A stretch of 64,000 bases of DNA from Fluviispira multicolorata (GCF_009208585.1 NZ_WFLN01000004.1:248001-312000), one strand, 5' to 3'. Shown: positions 53,851-63,698, counted from the first letter of the stretch. Numbers and translations: made by a program. Notes: generated from the sequence alone by a model not told the origin.

Positions 53851-54558
53851 TTACTTTTTTTTTCCAAATATCGCTGTACCAATACGAAGAAGTGTGCTGC
53901 CATGCTCAATGGCTATTTCATAATCAGAACTCATACCTAAAGATAAGATATATTTTTCTTTGGAATTATCTGCACAGGATTGCCAAAGACTTTCAGAATT
54001 TTTTGCAAATACTTCATATGATTTTCTTAAATAATCTTTGTTGGTTTCTTCAGGACCAATTCCCATAAAGCCGGCAAATTTCATTTTTTTTGATTGAACA
54101 ATATACGAACAAAGTTCCTTTGCATTTTCAAAAGAAATGCCTGATTTATTTTTATCATTTTTATCTATTTGGAGTTGAACAAGGGCTTTGATTTTTAAAT
54201 TAGAATCAATATTCGATTTTTTTTCGATTTCTTTAGCTAAATTTAATTTATCTATTGAATGAATACAGTGAATATTTGAATTGATATATTTTGCTTTATT
54301 CGATTGAATATGTCCAATAAGATGCCATTTTATGTTTGGTAAATTATTGAGTGCAGTATGTTTTTTCTGCCATTCTTGAATATAGTTTTCCCCAAAGTTT
54401 TCAATTCCGCATTCATATGCTGCCTTTATGCTCTCAGTTGTGTGGTATTTACTAACAGCAATAAGATTTATTTCTTTCGAATCCCTTTGGTATTTTTTTG
54501 CAAAAAAATTAATTTGATCTTGAATTTCACTAATATTTTTTTTGATCTTGTTTTCCAT
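53851..54558 (-). CDS. YggS-family pyridoxal phosphate homeostasis protein
   Basis: A 235-residue single-domain PLP protein like YggS/PLPBP, which balances PLP and influences amino acid pools. The PLP lysine is in LIAVSKYHTTESI, and the typical FGENYIQEW, WHLIGHIQSNKAKY and LSLGMSSDYEIAIEHGSTLLRIG motifs are all present. The length is normal. Its start is 20 bases downstream of the maf stop, so it is likely co-transcribed with maf from the shared reverse-strand promoter region. In other genomes this gene often neighbours proC or pilT; that link is absent here. Confidence 0.95.
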   Translation of the reverse strand: MENKIKKNISEIQDQINFFAKKYQRDSKEINLIAVSKYHTTESIKAAYECGIENFGENYIQEWQKKHTALNNLPNIKWHLIGHIQSNKAKYINSNIHCIHSIDKLNLAKEIEKKSNIDSNLKIKALVQLQIDKNDKNKSGISFENAKELCSYIVQSKKMKFAGFMGIGPEETNKDYLRKSYEVFAKNSESLWQSCADNSKEKYILSLGMSSDYEIAIEHGSTLLRIGTAIFGKKK

Positions 54559-54577
54559 TTTAAACTCTTTTTTATTA

Positions 54578-55189
54578 TTATGCTTCTTTTTGTGTGTATG
54601 TTTCTATACCGGCATAATTTTTAAGATCGAGAAGCACTTGACTCAATGGAAGTCCCATAACATTTGTATAACTCCCTTCTATTTTTTCAATAAAACCCAT
54701 AGCACGACCTTGAATGCCATAGGATCCTGCTTTATCAAAGGGTTCACCTGTTTTAATATAAGCATCAATTTCTCTGTCGCTTAGTTTTCTGAAAGTCACA
54801 GATGTCTCTATGACTCGGGCTATTATTTCTTTTTTATTTTGAAATAAAGAATATCCGCTTAAAACAAGGTGTGTGTTTCCAGAAAGTGATTGCAACATTT
54901 TTTTTGCATGCTCTGGATTTTGTGGTTTTTCAAGAATTTTATCATCGTTTGTAACAACAATTGTATCTGCACTTAATACAAATTCTTGACTTAAAGTTTT
55001 TTCGCATATTGCGATTGCTTTTTCTCGTGCATTACGTTGTACATAAGCGTGTCCCCCTTCATTTTCTAAAGGCTTTTCCTCTATATCTGCAATGACAATA
55101 TAAAATGGAATTCCACTTGCTTGTAACATTTCTTTGCGACGTGGCGAGGCACTTGCTAGAATTATTTGTTCACTTTTTTTCTTTGTCAT
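54578..55189 (-). CDS. maf: Maf-family nucleoside triphosphate pyrophosphatase
   Basis: A 203-residue house-cleaning pyrophosphatase that removes dTTP, UTP or modified nucleotides. The N-terminal IILASASPRRKEML motif, the VLSADTIVVTNDDKIL catalytic Asp motif, and GEPFDKAGSYGIQGRAMGFIEKIEGSYTNVMGLPL are all diagnostic. Lys and Asp in DKAGSYGIQG fit the Maf rather than the YhdE subgroup, but this is not certain. The ATG at 55189 starts the usual N terminus. Divergent from cheA, with the yggS-type gene just downstream. Confidence 0.95.
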   Translation of the reverse strand: MTKKKSEQIILASASPRRKEMLQASGIPFYIVIADIEEKPLENEGGHAYVQRNAREKAIAICEKTLSQEFVLSADTIVVTNDDKILEKPQNPEHAKKMLQSLSGNTHLVLSGYSLFQNKKEIIARVIETSVTFRKLSDREIDAYIKTGEPFDKAGSYGIQGRAMGFIEKIEGSYTNVMGLPLSQVLLDLKNYAGIETYTQKEA

Positions 55190-55271
55190 AATTTACCGCC
55201 AAATCCCTAACTCTAAAAAATGCATATACATATAATGCGTTTAAAATACGAATATATGGCATAAAACGAAT

Positions 55272-58200
55272 ATGCCCAAATATGGTATACATACGGGGGC
55301 CAATGTGTTCTACGGCAACAAGACTGTTTTTATCCAAGCACCTGACGATGCATCTTCAGATAATGGACTTGCAGAAGAATTAAAGAACGAAGCAACAGAG
55401 CTCGTAGAGCGCTTAGCAGTACTTTGTCAAGGCTTTCAAGAGCATCTTATTGCTAATGAAGAAGTTCCCTTAGAAGAAAGCCAAGAACTTTTTAGAACAT
55501 TGCACACTCTAAAAGGTCTTTCGCAAATGGCAAACCTAAATGAAATGGTTGCCACTGCCCATGCTGTAGAAGATTATATCGAACTTGTTCGTTCAGAAAA
55601 AGTAAAGCTTGTAAAAGAAATTATTGAACTTGTGTCTGACGCGCAAAATGTCTTTGAGCAAGTTTTTAAATCATTTCCTAAGCCCATTGACCCTGATGTT
55701 TTAATGGAAGCTGAAAGGGTTGCAAGGGAGTTTCATCATAAATTTGAAGAAGTTAAAAATGGGGGAGCTCCGTCTGCACCAGCTGCTGTTCCTGCTCTAG
55801 CGGATGCGCCTCCAGCCGCTGCTCCAGCAGAAGGTGATACTCTTGCCTTAACACCTGAAGAAAATGCTGCGTTTGAAAAATTTAAAACCCGTGTAGAGGG
55901 TTTATTTTCAGTTGTTTTAGCTGCAGATGTTTATAAAAATCTTGATGAAATTAGGGCAGGAAAACACGTTGATAATATCTCGCGTGTTGGTGATTCCATT
56001 TTAATAAAGCATTCTGCTCAAGGTTCATTGATTATTTTTGTAGCAGATTTGGATGAGGGTACATTAAAAGGAGTTGTCGAAGCCGAAGTTAAAAAGCTTG
56101 CAAAAGAACCTAATTGTTTAAGTATTTTGGGAGCCCCTTGGAACACTCTTGTTTTTTCAGGAGGGGGGGCTCCTGCCCCAGCTGCAGTGGCTTCAGCAAG
56201 TTCAGCCGCGGGAGCTTCTCCGCCAGCCGCTGCTTCCGCTCCTGCGGCAGGGGGGCATGGAGGAGAGGATGATGAAGGCCCTGAAGATTTTGACACGAAA
56301 AATTTGTCAGGTGCAAATGCAGTTGATGTTCCTGATCTTGACCCAGAAATGTTACAAGATTTCCTTTCAAATGCAGATGATCTTCTTGAGAATTTAAGCC
56401 AAGCAATGCTTGATCTGGAAGGCAATCCAGAAAGTAAAGAATCAGTAGAAAATATATTTAGAAATGCTCATACAATTAAGGGAACCTCAGGAATGTTTGG
56501 TTTCCGTGCAATTGAAAAGGTGACTCATAAAATGGAGAACCTTTTTGATAGCATTCGCAAGGGAAATCTTAAAGTAACACCTGCATTGATGGATGGACTT
56601 TTCTTTGGACTTGATCGCATTCGTAGTATGTTTGAAGCGGTAAAAGCAAATAAATCATCCGAACAACCGATTAATGATGCTCTAGAAAAAATTCGTTTGG
56701 CTGTTTCAAAAGTAGGTGCAGGCGCGGCACCCGCAGCAGCTGCTGCGGCAACACCCCCACCCGCCGCTGCTCCGCCTGCTGCAGCCGCTTCTCCTTCTCC
56801 TGTAGCTGCACCCGTCGCCGCTCCACCAGTTGCCGTTCCAGCTCCTGCGGCGGCTAAGCCTGCAGGAGAGAAGAAAAAAGCAGAAGAAAAAAAAGGTGAG
56901 GCTAGCGAAGCAGGCGGTACGATTCGTGTCGACTTAAAAAGGCTCGACAGTCTTGTTAATTTAGTGGGTGAACTTGTAATTGATAGAACCCGTTTCGCCA
57001 GAATAGAAGAAGAATTAAGAGGAAATGGAAATAGTGAGCTCGGTCATTCCATGAGTGAAAGTGTTTTGCTGTTCGGTCGTCATATGAATGAAGTGCAAAG
57101 CATTATAATGAAAATTCGAATGGTACCTGTGGGGAATGCATTTTATAAATTTACTCGAGTTGTACGTGATTTATGTAGACAAATTGGTAAAGAAATAGAT
57201 CTGCATATTATTGGTGGTGAAACCGAGCTCGACAAAACGCTTGTGGAAGAAATTGGTGATCCATTGGTGCACTTAATACGTAATAGTGTGGATCACGGCG
57301 TTGAATTACCGGATGATCGTGAAAAGATCGGAAAATCAAGAAAAGGAAATATTCATTTAAAAGCCAGTCAAGATGGTAATATGATTGTTATTACCATTCA
57401 AGATGATGGCAAAGGTTTGCAAGTTGAAAAATTAAGAAGCAAAGCCGTTGAGAGAGGGCTCATTAAAGAAACAGATCATCTTACAAATAAAGAAACGTTC
57501 AATTTAATTTTTGAGCCAGGATTTTCTACAGCCGAAAAAATTACAAATATTTCCGGTCGTGGCGTGGGTATGGATGTTGTAAAAAAGAGTATCGTTAAAT
57601 TAAAAGGAATAATTGAGCTTGATAGTGAAATCGGTAAAGGAACAACTACAACAATAAAGCTTCCATTAACTCTAGCAATTATTCCAAGCCTTATGGTTGA
57701 AACACGAGGAGAAAGTTATGCTATACCACTCGTAAATGTGATTGAAAGTATTCGTATTAGACCGGAAGATGTACAAAAAATGGGAACAGCTGATTTTGTT
57801 AAGTTAAGAGATCGTGTGCTGCCATTATTACGATTAACAGATGTTTTTGAACTTCAAATGATGGCTGAGTTACTTTGGTACTCTGTTTCTGATATTCAAA
57901 GAATTAAACATCATGATGAAGAAGAAGTAAAACCAGAAAAAGACAATGCAGGAAATCCTGTGGAAAAAAGTGAAAAGAAAGTTGAAAATGCACCACCGAA
58001 AACACCTTCACTGCCAAATTCTACATCATTTCGAGCGCGCCATACAAAGCCACGCATCATTTTTGTTGTTGTAGGAGTTGGAGAAAAAAGAGTGGGGGTC
58101 ATTGTAGATCAATTGCAAGGGCAACAGGAAATTGTAATTAAATCATTGGGACAATTGATGGGAAAAAGAAGGGGTGTCGCAGGAGGATGTGTTTTAGGCA

Positions 58201-58298
58201 ACGGGCGTGTTGCATTGGTTCTTGATGTTGGAGAAATAATAGACGATTTTTCACAAACAAAAATGGGGTACTCAAATCGTGCTGCATTATCGAATTAA
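55272..58298 (+). CDS. cheA: Chemotaxis histidine kinase CheA with two HPt domains
   Basis: A 1008-residue CheA, long for the family. HPt1 carries His78 (LHTLKG), HPt2 carries His400 (AHTIKG). Between them lie Ala/Pro-rich linkers (about 164-190, 300-330 and 480-530) and a small extra domain (about 195-290) that I do not recognise. Then come the dimerisation helices, an HATPase with NSVDHG, DDGKGL and GRGVGMDVVKK, and a C-terminal CheW-like domain. Two phosphorelay histidines suggest more than one response-regulator target. Ala/Pro linkers are higher in G+C than the surroundings, a compositional effect. The 3' end overlaps cheW by 20 bases. No CheY, CheB or receptor gene is in view. Confidence 0.92.
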   Translation: MPKYGIHTGANVFYGNKTVFIQAPDDASSDNGLAEELKNEATELVERLAVLCQGFQEHLIANEEVPLEESQELFRTLHTLKGLSQMANLNEMVATAHAVEDYIELVRSEKVKLVKEIIELVSDAQNVFEQVFKSFPKPIDPDVLMEAERVAREFHHKFEEVKNGGAPSAPAAVPALADAPPAAAPAEGDTLALTPEENAAFEKFKTRVEGLFSVVLAADVYKNLDEIRAGKHVDNISRVGDSILIKHSAQGSLIIFVADLDEGTLKGVVEAEVKKLAKEPNCLSILGAPWNTLVFSGGGAPAPAAVASASSAAGASPPAAASAPAAGGHGGEDDEGPEDFDTKNLSGANAVDVPDLDPEMLQDFLSNADDLLENLSQAMLDLEGNPESKESVENIFRNAHTIKGTSGMFGFRAIEKVTHKMENLFDSIRKGNLKVTPALMDGLFFGLDRIRSMFEAVKANKSSEQPINDALEKIRLAVSKVGAGAAPAAAAAATPPPAAAPPAAAASPSPVAAPVAAPPVAVPAPAAAKPAGEKKKAEEKKGEASEAGGTIRVDLKRLDSLVNLVGELVIDRTRFARIEEELRGNGNSELGHSMSESVLLFGRHMNEVQSIIMKIRMVPVGNAFYKFTRVVRDLCRQIGKEIDLHIIGGETELDKTLVEEIGDPLVHLIRNSVDHGVELPDDREKIGKSRKGNIHLKASQDGNMIVITIQDDGKGLQVEKLRSKAVERGLIKETDHLTNKETFNLIFEPGFSTAEKITNISGRGVGMDVVKKSIVKLKGIIELDSEIGKGTTTTIKLPLTLAIIPSLMVETRGESYAIPLVNVIESIRIRPEDVQKMGTADFVKLRDRVLPLLRLTDVFELQMMAELLWYSVSDIQRIKHHDEEEVKPEKDNAGNPVEKSEKKVENAPPKTPSLPNSTSFRARHTKPRIIFVVVGVGEKRVGVIVDQLQGQQEIVIKSLGQLMGKRRGVAGGCVLGNGRVALVLDVGEIIDDFSQTKMGYSNRAALSN

Positions 58299-58887
58299 AA
58301 ATATTCATGCATCAGGAGGAGATGCGTCACAAGTTCAGTTACCTTATCAAGATGACACATCCAATAATCATTATATAAATGATGTAACCGATGAAGGCGC
58401 AATTCAAACTCCAGGCATTCAACACATCGGATTTAAATTACACACCGAAGAGTTTTTACTCCCTATGTCGCTTGTGCGTGAAATCATAATGCTCACAACA
58501 ATTACGTTTGTTCCAAAGGCGACTTTCTTAGTCGAAGGAATAATTGCATTGCGTGGTGAAATTATGCCTGTATTAAACTTAAGAAGATTTCTTAAGTTTG
58601 AAAGAGGGAAGGCAGCATCAACCACTCGAGTGATCATATTGCAATGTGATTATGGAGGTTTTGGAGTTATAGTAGATGACATAACCGAATTTGTGCGATT
58701 GCAACAAACTGAGGTTGAGTCCATTCCACAAAACTTTTTCCCAGCTGAATATAAAATTTTAGCAGGTGTTTCTAGGGTTGGAGAACGTATTCGTGGTATC
58801 ATAGATTTAAATAAAGTTGTAGATGAAATGACCTCTGATTTACAGAAGGAACAAGAGGATGAAGAGACTTCTTCACCTGAGCATTAG
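58279..58887 (+). CDS. cheW: Chemotaxis adaptor CheW
   Basis: A 202-residue CheW-type scaffold that couples receptors to CheA. The core starts at about residue 50 (IGFKLHTEEFLLPMSLVREI) and contains VPKATFLVEGIIALRGEIMPVLNLRR and VIVDDITEFVRLQ. The first 50 residues are extra and polar. GTG at 58279 is the only reasonable in-frame start near the domain and overlaps cheA by 20 bases, so translation is likely coupled. The end overlaps the lipoprotein gene at 58859 by 29 bases. Confidence 0.88.
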   Translation: MLHYRIKNIHASGGDASQVQLPYQDDTSNNHYINDVTDEGAIQTPGIQHIGFKLHTEEFLLPMSLVREIIMLTTITFVPKATFLVEGIIALRGEIMPVLNLRRFLKFERGKAASTTRVIILQCDYGGFGVIVDDITEFVRLQQTEVESIPQNFFPAEYKILAGVSRVGERIRGIIDLNKVVDEMTSDLQKEQEDEETSSPEH

Positions 58888-59203
58888 TATATTTATTTGC
58901 TTAAATTTTTTTTCATGTGAAAAAAGAGCACGTTTGGTTGATATCAAACTGCTTTTATTAACTCCAGATGGTTATTTTAATCAACCTATTGTGTTGTCAG
59001 GAAAAGTAAATGAAATAGGTCCAGGTGCGCTGTGGTTTATTTTAGAAGATAAAACAGGTTATATTCAGGTGACAACAGAAAATATTTCCCATCACAACTC
59101 CTGTATTCATAAAGGTAATGAATTATCTTTATCAGGGCGTTTAGAGCAATATGAAAATCATAAATATTTTTCTTTGCATTCAGTTTTGAGGTGTTTTCAT
59201 TGA
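58859..59203 (+). CDS. Small OB-fold lipoprotein-like protein
   Basis: A 114-residue protein with an exported N terminus (MKRLLHLSISIFICLNFFSC) ending in a lipobox-like FFSC, so Cys20 is probably lipidated. The mature part (IVLSGKVNEIGPGALWFILEDKTGYIQVTTE, then LSLSGRLEQYENHKYFSLHSV) has the strand pattern of an OB fold of the tRNA-anti or BOF type. No catalytic function is evident. The gene overlaps cheW by 29 bases and the next gene by four bases, so the four genes from cheA form one coupled run, which is unusual for a lipoprotein. Confidence 0.62.
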   Translation: MKRLLHLSISIFICLNFFSCEKRARLVDIKLLLLTPDGYFNQPIVLSGKVNEIGPGALWFILEDKTGYIQVTTENISHHNSCIHKGNELSLSGRLEQYENHKYFSLHSVLRCFH

Positions 59204-60729
59204 AAAATAATTTATTTATACTTATTTTTTTTATTTTTCTTTTTTCTGCATGTAGAAAAATTTCTTCAGATAATGAAAAGCAATATTTTGTTTTTCAAGG
59301 GTTATCAAATAAAGACATAATTCTTTATAAAATGACTCGAGATGATAAAGATAATAAAGTATATTATCCTTTGATGAAAGTGAATACAAATACAAAGGTT
59401 TTACTCCCAAAGGGAAAATATTTTTTAGCAAATGAATGTAGCTCTTATGAATTTAATAATGAAAGTGAAAAAGAAGAAAAAGTTGTTTTGAGTCGTGTGA
59501 GTATTATTCTTGGCAATAAAAATATTACAAATAATTCTCTTGATCAGAAAGAAAATGTCTATAATAGTTATTGCATTGACCCACTTGATGGTAAAGAACA
59601 TTGGTTTATAAATAAATTAAGTTTTGATATATTACCAGGAAAGAACTCAATATCTATTTCTGGCCGCACTGTAGATTTAAATTTCCAAGCTGGATTATTT
59701 TCTGATAAAAGGATAGATCTTTGGCCTCTCACGCTTTCTTCTCCTATAAATACAGATTCCAGTAAGTTTTTTTCATTGCCACTTGATTTAACTTTGAAAG
59801 AGAAAAAATTTGTTATTTCTGCACCAGTAAATGGAACTTTATGGTTACAAGCGGGGCGTTATCAAGTTGAAGTCAATGGTAGCAAGCAGATTATGTTAAT
59901 CCAACCTTCTTCAACTTATAATATTAAACTTGGAGTTATTCGTATAGGTTCTCCGAAAAATTTTCCTATTGAAGAGAGATTGAAAGCAGGTGGACAACCT
60001 ATCTTTGCATATATTAATGAAAAAGTTTTATTTCGTCTGAATACAGATTATCCTGTTTTTCCAGGAAAATATAGAGTTACTTTAGAAGGGACAGAAATTG
60101 AAAAAAATGTAGTTGTGAGCGAATATGAATTGAGCTCTGTAAAAACTCAGGGGGCTTTGGTCATGTCGCCACCCTGCGGAGAAAAATATGAAAAATGTAG
60201 AGCTCCTTCACGAATAACTATCCATATGAATAGAATGCCTTTTGTGCTCATGACAGTTCCATCGGATATGCCTTTTTTAGTTTTTGATCAAAAATATGAA
60301 TATGGAATTGAAGGTATTAAAGGTATTTTTAAAAATCTTTATACGTCAGAAGATTCAGTACGCATTGATAAATTAGGGCGTATTAAAATTAAATGGGAAA
60401 CGCGTTATACAACAGGGAATACCAAAACAGATTTTGTCCGTTTTGAATCTAAAAGTATGAATATGTTTGGAAAATCAATAGATATTATGTATTTTAAACC
60501 GGATGAAATTTATCTACCTGAGGGAGATTATTGGTTAAGCTACTTTGTAGGCGATCAGAATTTAGTATTGCCAAAGACACGAGTTGATGTTTCCTTGGGT
60601 GGAGGGTTGACAAAAGAAGTGACCATCCCTCTTTATATGGAAAAAACCACGGAAAACTTAACAGCAGAAAAAAATAAAGAAAACTCAACATTGACAACAA
60701 AAACAACACTTTCTCCTATTAAAAACTAA
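59200..60729 (+). CDS. Large hypothetical lipoprotein
   Basis: An unrecognised exported protein of about 509 residues. The start is taken as TTG 59200, whose GAGGTG ribosome site is six bases upstream and which overlaps the previous stop as TTGA; GTG 59191 is an alternative. The signal ends at a lipobox LFSAC (Cys18). The mature region is beta-rich with repeated short strands such as FVISAPVNGTLWLQAGRYQVEV and KYRVTLEGTE, and an extracytoplasmic CGEKYEKC motif around residue 330. The C terminus is Thr/Lys-rich and probably flexible. It may be a surface-exposed partner of the signalling genes upstream, but that is inference from position. Confidence 0.6.
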   Translation: MKNNLFILIFFIFLFSACRKISSDNEKQYFVFQGLSNKDIILYKMTRDDKDNKVYYPLMKVNTNTKVLLPKGKYFLANECSSYEFNNESEKEEKVVLSRVSIILGNKNITNNSLDQKENVYNSYCIDPLDGKEHWFINKLSFDILPGKNSISISGRTVDLNFQAGLFSDKRIDLWPLTLSSPINTDSSKFFSLPLDLTLKEKKFVISAPVNGTLWLQAGRYQVEVNGSKQIMLIQPSSTYNIKLGVIRIGSPKNFPIEERLKAGGQPIFAYINEKVLFRLNTDYPVFPGKYRVTLEGTEIEKNVVVSEYELSSVKTQGALVMSPPCGEKYEKCRAPSRITIHMNRMPFVLMTVPSDMPFLVFDQKYEYGIEGIKGIFKNLYTSEDSVRIDKLGRIKIKWETRYTTGNTKTDFVRFESKSMNMFGKSIDIMYFKPDEIYLPEGDYWLSYFVGDQNLVLPKTRVDVSLGGGLTKEVTIPLYMEKTTENLTAEKNKENSTLTTKTTLSPIKN

Positions 60730-60880
60730 TAATTATAAAGATCAATACAGTTCTTAAAATGAAAAAATTACTTTTTAAAAAGCGGGATAAAAAATTTCTT
60801 AGTTTGCCCATATTTTGATACTTAAATGAAAATATTTCAAATGTGATGTAGAATTGTATTTGGAGGCAGTTAAGGATTTT

Positions 60881-62005
60881 ATGAAATTTCAAAAGATTAA
60901 GAATGATTTACGCACTCGATGGACATTACAACTGTATAAAGAATATGGAAATATTTGTTATCAATATGGCGTATACTTAAAGAAACCTCTTATTTTAATA
61001 GAAGATTTAAAGAATACTTGGGGAAATTGGAACTCCCATTCTAAAATTATCACCCTCTCTATTTTATTGATTGAAGAGTACCCGTGGGATGTCGTTATAG
61101 GAGTGCTCAAGCATGAAATTGCTCATCAAATAGTAACAGATATCTTTTGTTCAAATGATAAACACGGTTCAGACTTTCAAAGAGCCTGCGAAATGATAGG
61201 TGTGTCAAAAGAATTTTGTAAATGCACTTTAGATATAGAAAATAAAATATTGCATTTTCGCAACGAAAAAAATTGTAATGAAGACGAAAATGTTCTTCGG
61301 AAATTAGAAAAACTACTAAATCTAGCACAATCTGCAAATGAAAATGAAGCTTTGTTAGCTATGGAAAAAGTGCAAGATCTTTATAGTAAATATAATGTTA
61401 AAAGAATACAAGAAGGGCAAAAATCAGAGTATTATTCACTTGTTGTTAATTTCAATAAGAAAAAAGCACCGAGTACTTATGTTTATATTGCTTCACTTTT
61501 ACAACAACACTATTTCGTGAATGTTATTTTTTCAGATCTATATGATCCACTTGCAGATGAATCCTTTAAAACCCTCGAAATTTTGGGCACACGTCACAAT
61601 GTGCTTATGGCTGAATATGTTTTTTATTTTTTAATTGAGCGCATTGAATCACTGTGGAAAAACTATCAAAAAGAAAAAAATGTCACGGGCCGTCATAAAA
61701 TGTCTTATCAAAAGGGGTTGCTCGTTGGTTTTCAAGATAAACTAAACCTTTTACAAAAAGATAAATTAAAAAAGAAAAAAGAAAATAATATTGATCAAGA
61801 AAATATAACTTCTTTAATTCTCCTTGAAGATAAAAAATTACAAGATTTTACGAAGAAAATGTTTCCGCGTATTGTTAAAAAAGATTCATCTACAAATAAA
61901 GTCTTTACGGAACACTATGATAAAGGAAAGAAAGAAGGTGAAAAAATTATATTAAATAAAGCGGTAACAACTCATGTTAAAGAAAAACGTTTTTTAAGTT
62001 CGTAA
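60881..62005 (+). CDS. SprT-like metalloprotease domain fused to DUF2786
   Basis: About 374 residues. The first 130 form a SprT-like zinc metallopeptidase, with HExxH in LKHEIAHQIV and the later HGSDFQRACE supplying the third ligand. A DUF2786 segment follows (RKLEKLLNLAQSANENEALLAMEKVQDLYSKYNV), then a lysine-rich helical tail. SprT relatives in eukaryotes (SPRTN) cut DNA-protein crosslinks; a bacterial role is not established. ATG 60881 is chosen over TTG 60854 because AAGGA sits just upstream. Preceded by a gap of 150 bases from the lipoprotein gene. Confidence 0.8.
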   Translation: MKFQKIKNDLRTRWTLQLYKEYGNICYQYGVYLKKPLILIEDLKNTWGNWNSHSKIITLSILLIEEYPWDVVIGVLKHEIAHQIVTDIFCSNDKHGSDFQRACEMIGVSKEFCKCTLDIENKILHFRNEKNCNEDENVLRKLEKLLNLAQSANENEALLAMEKVQDLYSKYNVKRIQEGQKSEYYSLVVNFNKKKAPSTYVYIASLLQQHYFVNVIFSDLYDPLADESFKTLEILGTRHNVLMAEYVFYFLIERIESLWKNYQKEKNVTGRHKMSYQKGLLVGFQDKLNLLQKDKLKKKKENNIDQENITSLILLEDKKLQDFTKKMFPRIVKKDSSTNKVFTEHYDKGKKEGEKIILNKAVTTHVKEKRFLSS

Positions 62006-62028
62006 TTTAAATCCTAATATATTTAAAT

Positions 62029-62262
62029 TTACAAAGTTCTAAAATAATGATTTATAGAAAAATTATAATCATCCTCACATTGATTATATGTCTTCCCTTC
62101 TGCAAGGCAGCTATTTAGAAAAGCTGTATAGGTTAATGCTGTATCGTGAATTTCTACAAGATTTTTTTCAACAAGAGATTGTATTTGATTTTCGTTGGCA
62201 AAAAGTGTATTTGAAAAAGAAGATAATATAAAATAAACTATAGCAATTTTTTTTGAACACAT
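62029..62262 (-). CDS. Small secreted hypothetical protein
   Basis: A 77-residue exported protein, not recognised. The signal peptide runs to about SNTLFA, leaving a mature chain of about 55 residues with two cysteines (NSCLAEGKTYNQCEDDY) that could form a disulfide. ATG 62262 has GAGGAT just upstream and starts directly with the signal sequence; an in-frame ATG at 62280 is rejected. It is tail to tail with the SprT-like gene and follows the MFS gene on the same strand at a distance of about 50 bases. Confidence 0.6.
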   Translation of the reverse strand: MCSKKIAIVYFILSSFSNTLFANENQIQSLVEKNLVEIHDTALTYTAFLNSCLAEGKTYNQCEDDYNFSINHYFRTL

Positions 62263-62312
62263 ATCGATCCTCAAATGCAAGTGCTGATCAAATAGACATC
62301 CCTTAGAAAAGA

Positions 62313-63506
62313 TTATTTTTCGGGCAATTGTCTGTTATTAAGTTCTTCATCGATTTTTAAATATTTAAATATTAAAGTCAATAATAGAATTCCTGCAAAT
62401 ATTTCAATATAGGCGGCATATCGCAATACCTTAACAGCACCAATGATATCTGCAAAGACTCCTGAGGCAGCTGCTAGAGAGGCCCCTAAAGTGCTTTTGG
62501 CTAATTGAATGATTGAAAAAGCAAATGGTCTATACTTTTCTTCTAAATCATTTTGGACTTTTGTTTCAACAAGAACTATTGTTACAGCTCCCATTAGTCC
62601 TAATAAAGTAAATATTGTACAACTGATATAAAAGTTTCCACTTATCGTAAAAAGAAAAACGAGTAAACCATCAAAAATGACGAGTAGTATAATTGAAAGA
62701 GCCTCATTTTTAAATTTCAAAAACATGGGTATTAAAGCCCCCGTGATACCTCCAATACCAGCCATTGAAAATAAAATACCTGTTATAGAATTGTCAGCAT
62801 TAAACTTTTCTTTGACAAATGGAAAAATAAGAGGAGTTTGCATTTCAAGAACGATCACAACAAGACAATAACTTATTATAAGAAATAGTATGATTCTTTT
62901 TGAAAACAAATATAAAATATTTTCCTTAAAAGAGAGAGTTTTTTCTTGTCTAGCTGCCTGAAAATTAATTTTAACATTTTTTAAATTAATTAAGAAAAAA
63001 ATTGGAATCAAGCAAAGAAATGACAATGATAAACAAATTTGTGAGAGGCTATAAAAGGCTGCGACAATACCTCCTAATGCAGGTCCAACGATGATTGCAA
63101 TTTCACTTAAAAACGTTTTTTTACTATTGAATTTTGCTCTCAGCTCAGGTTCGATTTGTATTGCATCAAAGGATTGTTTGGAGACTCGAATAATTTGATC
63201 AAGTATACCATTTAGTATAATTAAAATCATTAGAATACTTGTATTATAATTATAAAAATAAAGGACAATGAGTGCAAAAAATTTTATAATACTACAGAAA
63301 TGGATGTTTTTAATAAGGAGGTGAGATTTGAAGAAACGACCCGAAAAAAAACTTATTAAGAATGAAGGAAGAGTGATTGCTAAAGCAATAAAACCAATTT
63401 GAGAAGCGCTTTGGTTTGCTTTATAAACACCTCCTATAATTGCGATGTAATATAAAAATGCAGATGAAGTTAGGAAAAAATCTAAGAAGATAAGCCTATA
63501 ATACAT
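62313..63506 (-). CDS. Major facilitator superfamily transporter
   Basis: About 397 residues with twelve predicted membrane helices, two bundles of six joined by a central cytoplasmic loop rich in Lys and Gln. The helix 2-3 region (SFFSGRFFKSHLLIKN) shows the basic loop of the family, and the overall layout resembles MFS efflux proteins of the MdtG/EntS type, but no substrate motif is evident. ATG 63506 is preferred to 63524 because GAGG lies five bases upstream. Probably co-transcribed with the small secreted gene downstream. Confidence 0.8.
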   Translation of the reverse strand: MYYRLIFLDFFLTSSAFLYYIAIIGGVYKANQSASQIGFIALAITLPSFLISFFSGRFFKSHLLIKNIHFCSIIKFFALIVLYFYNYNTSILMILIILNGILDQIIRVSKQSFDAIQIEPELRAKFNSKKTFLSEIAIIVGPALGGIVAAFYSLSQICLSLSFLCLIPIFFLINLKNVKINFQAARQEKTLSFKENILYLFSKRIILFLIISYCLVVIVLEMQTPLIFPFVKEKFNADNSITGILFSMAGIGGITGALIPMFLKFKNEALSIILLVIFDGLLVFLFTISGNFYISCTIFTLLGLMGAVTIVLVETKVQNDLEEKYRPFAFSIIQLAKSTLGASLAAASGVFADIIGAVKVLRYAAYIEIFAGILLLTLIFKYLKIDEELNNRQLPEK

Positions 63507-63698
63507 AAAATCCTCAATACCCATTCTAGAAAATTGTCTACTATAAATGAATCAAATTAAATTTAAAATGAATGAAATAACTTGATAGTCTCATTTTAAA
63601 ATAAAATCATATTAGTATGTCAAGATCTCTAATTGAATATTTCTTTCGAGTGAAATAAAATTAGAAAGATGAAAAGTAATTTAAGAGGAGAATTTGCA

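Noticed and set aside
55231..55236. Promoter for cheA
   Set aside because: An exact TATAAT is present, but no acceptable -35 sequence lies at the right distance, and the region is AT-rich.
56018..56425. Antisense open frames in cheA
   Set aside because: They arise from the Ala/Pro-rich linker, whose skewed codons keep reverse frames open; no start signal or conserved domain.
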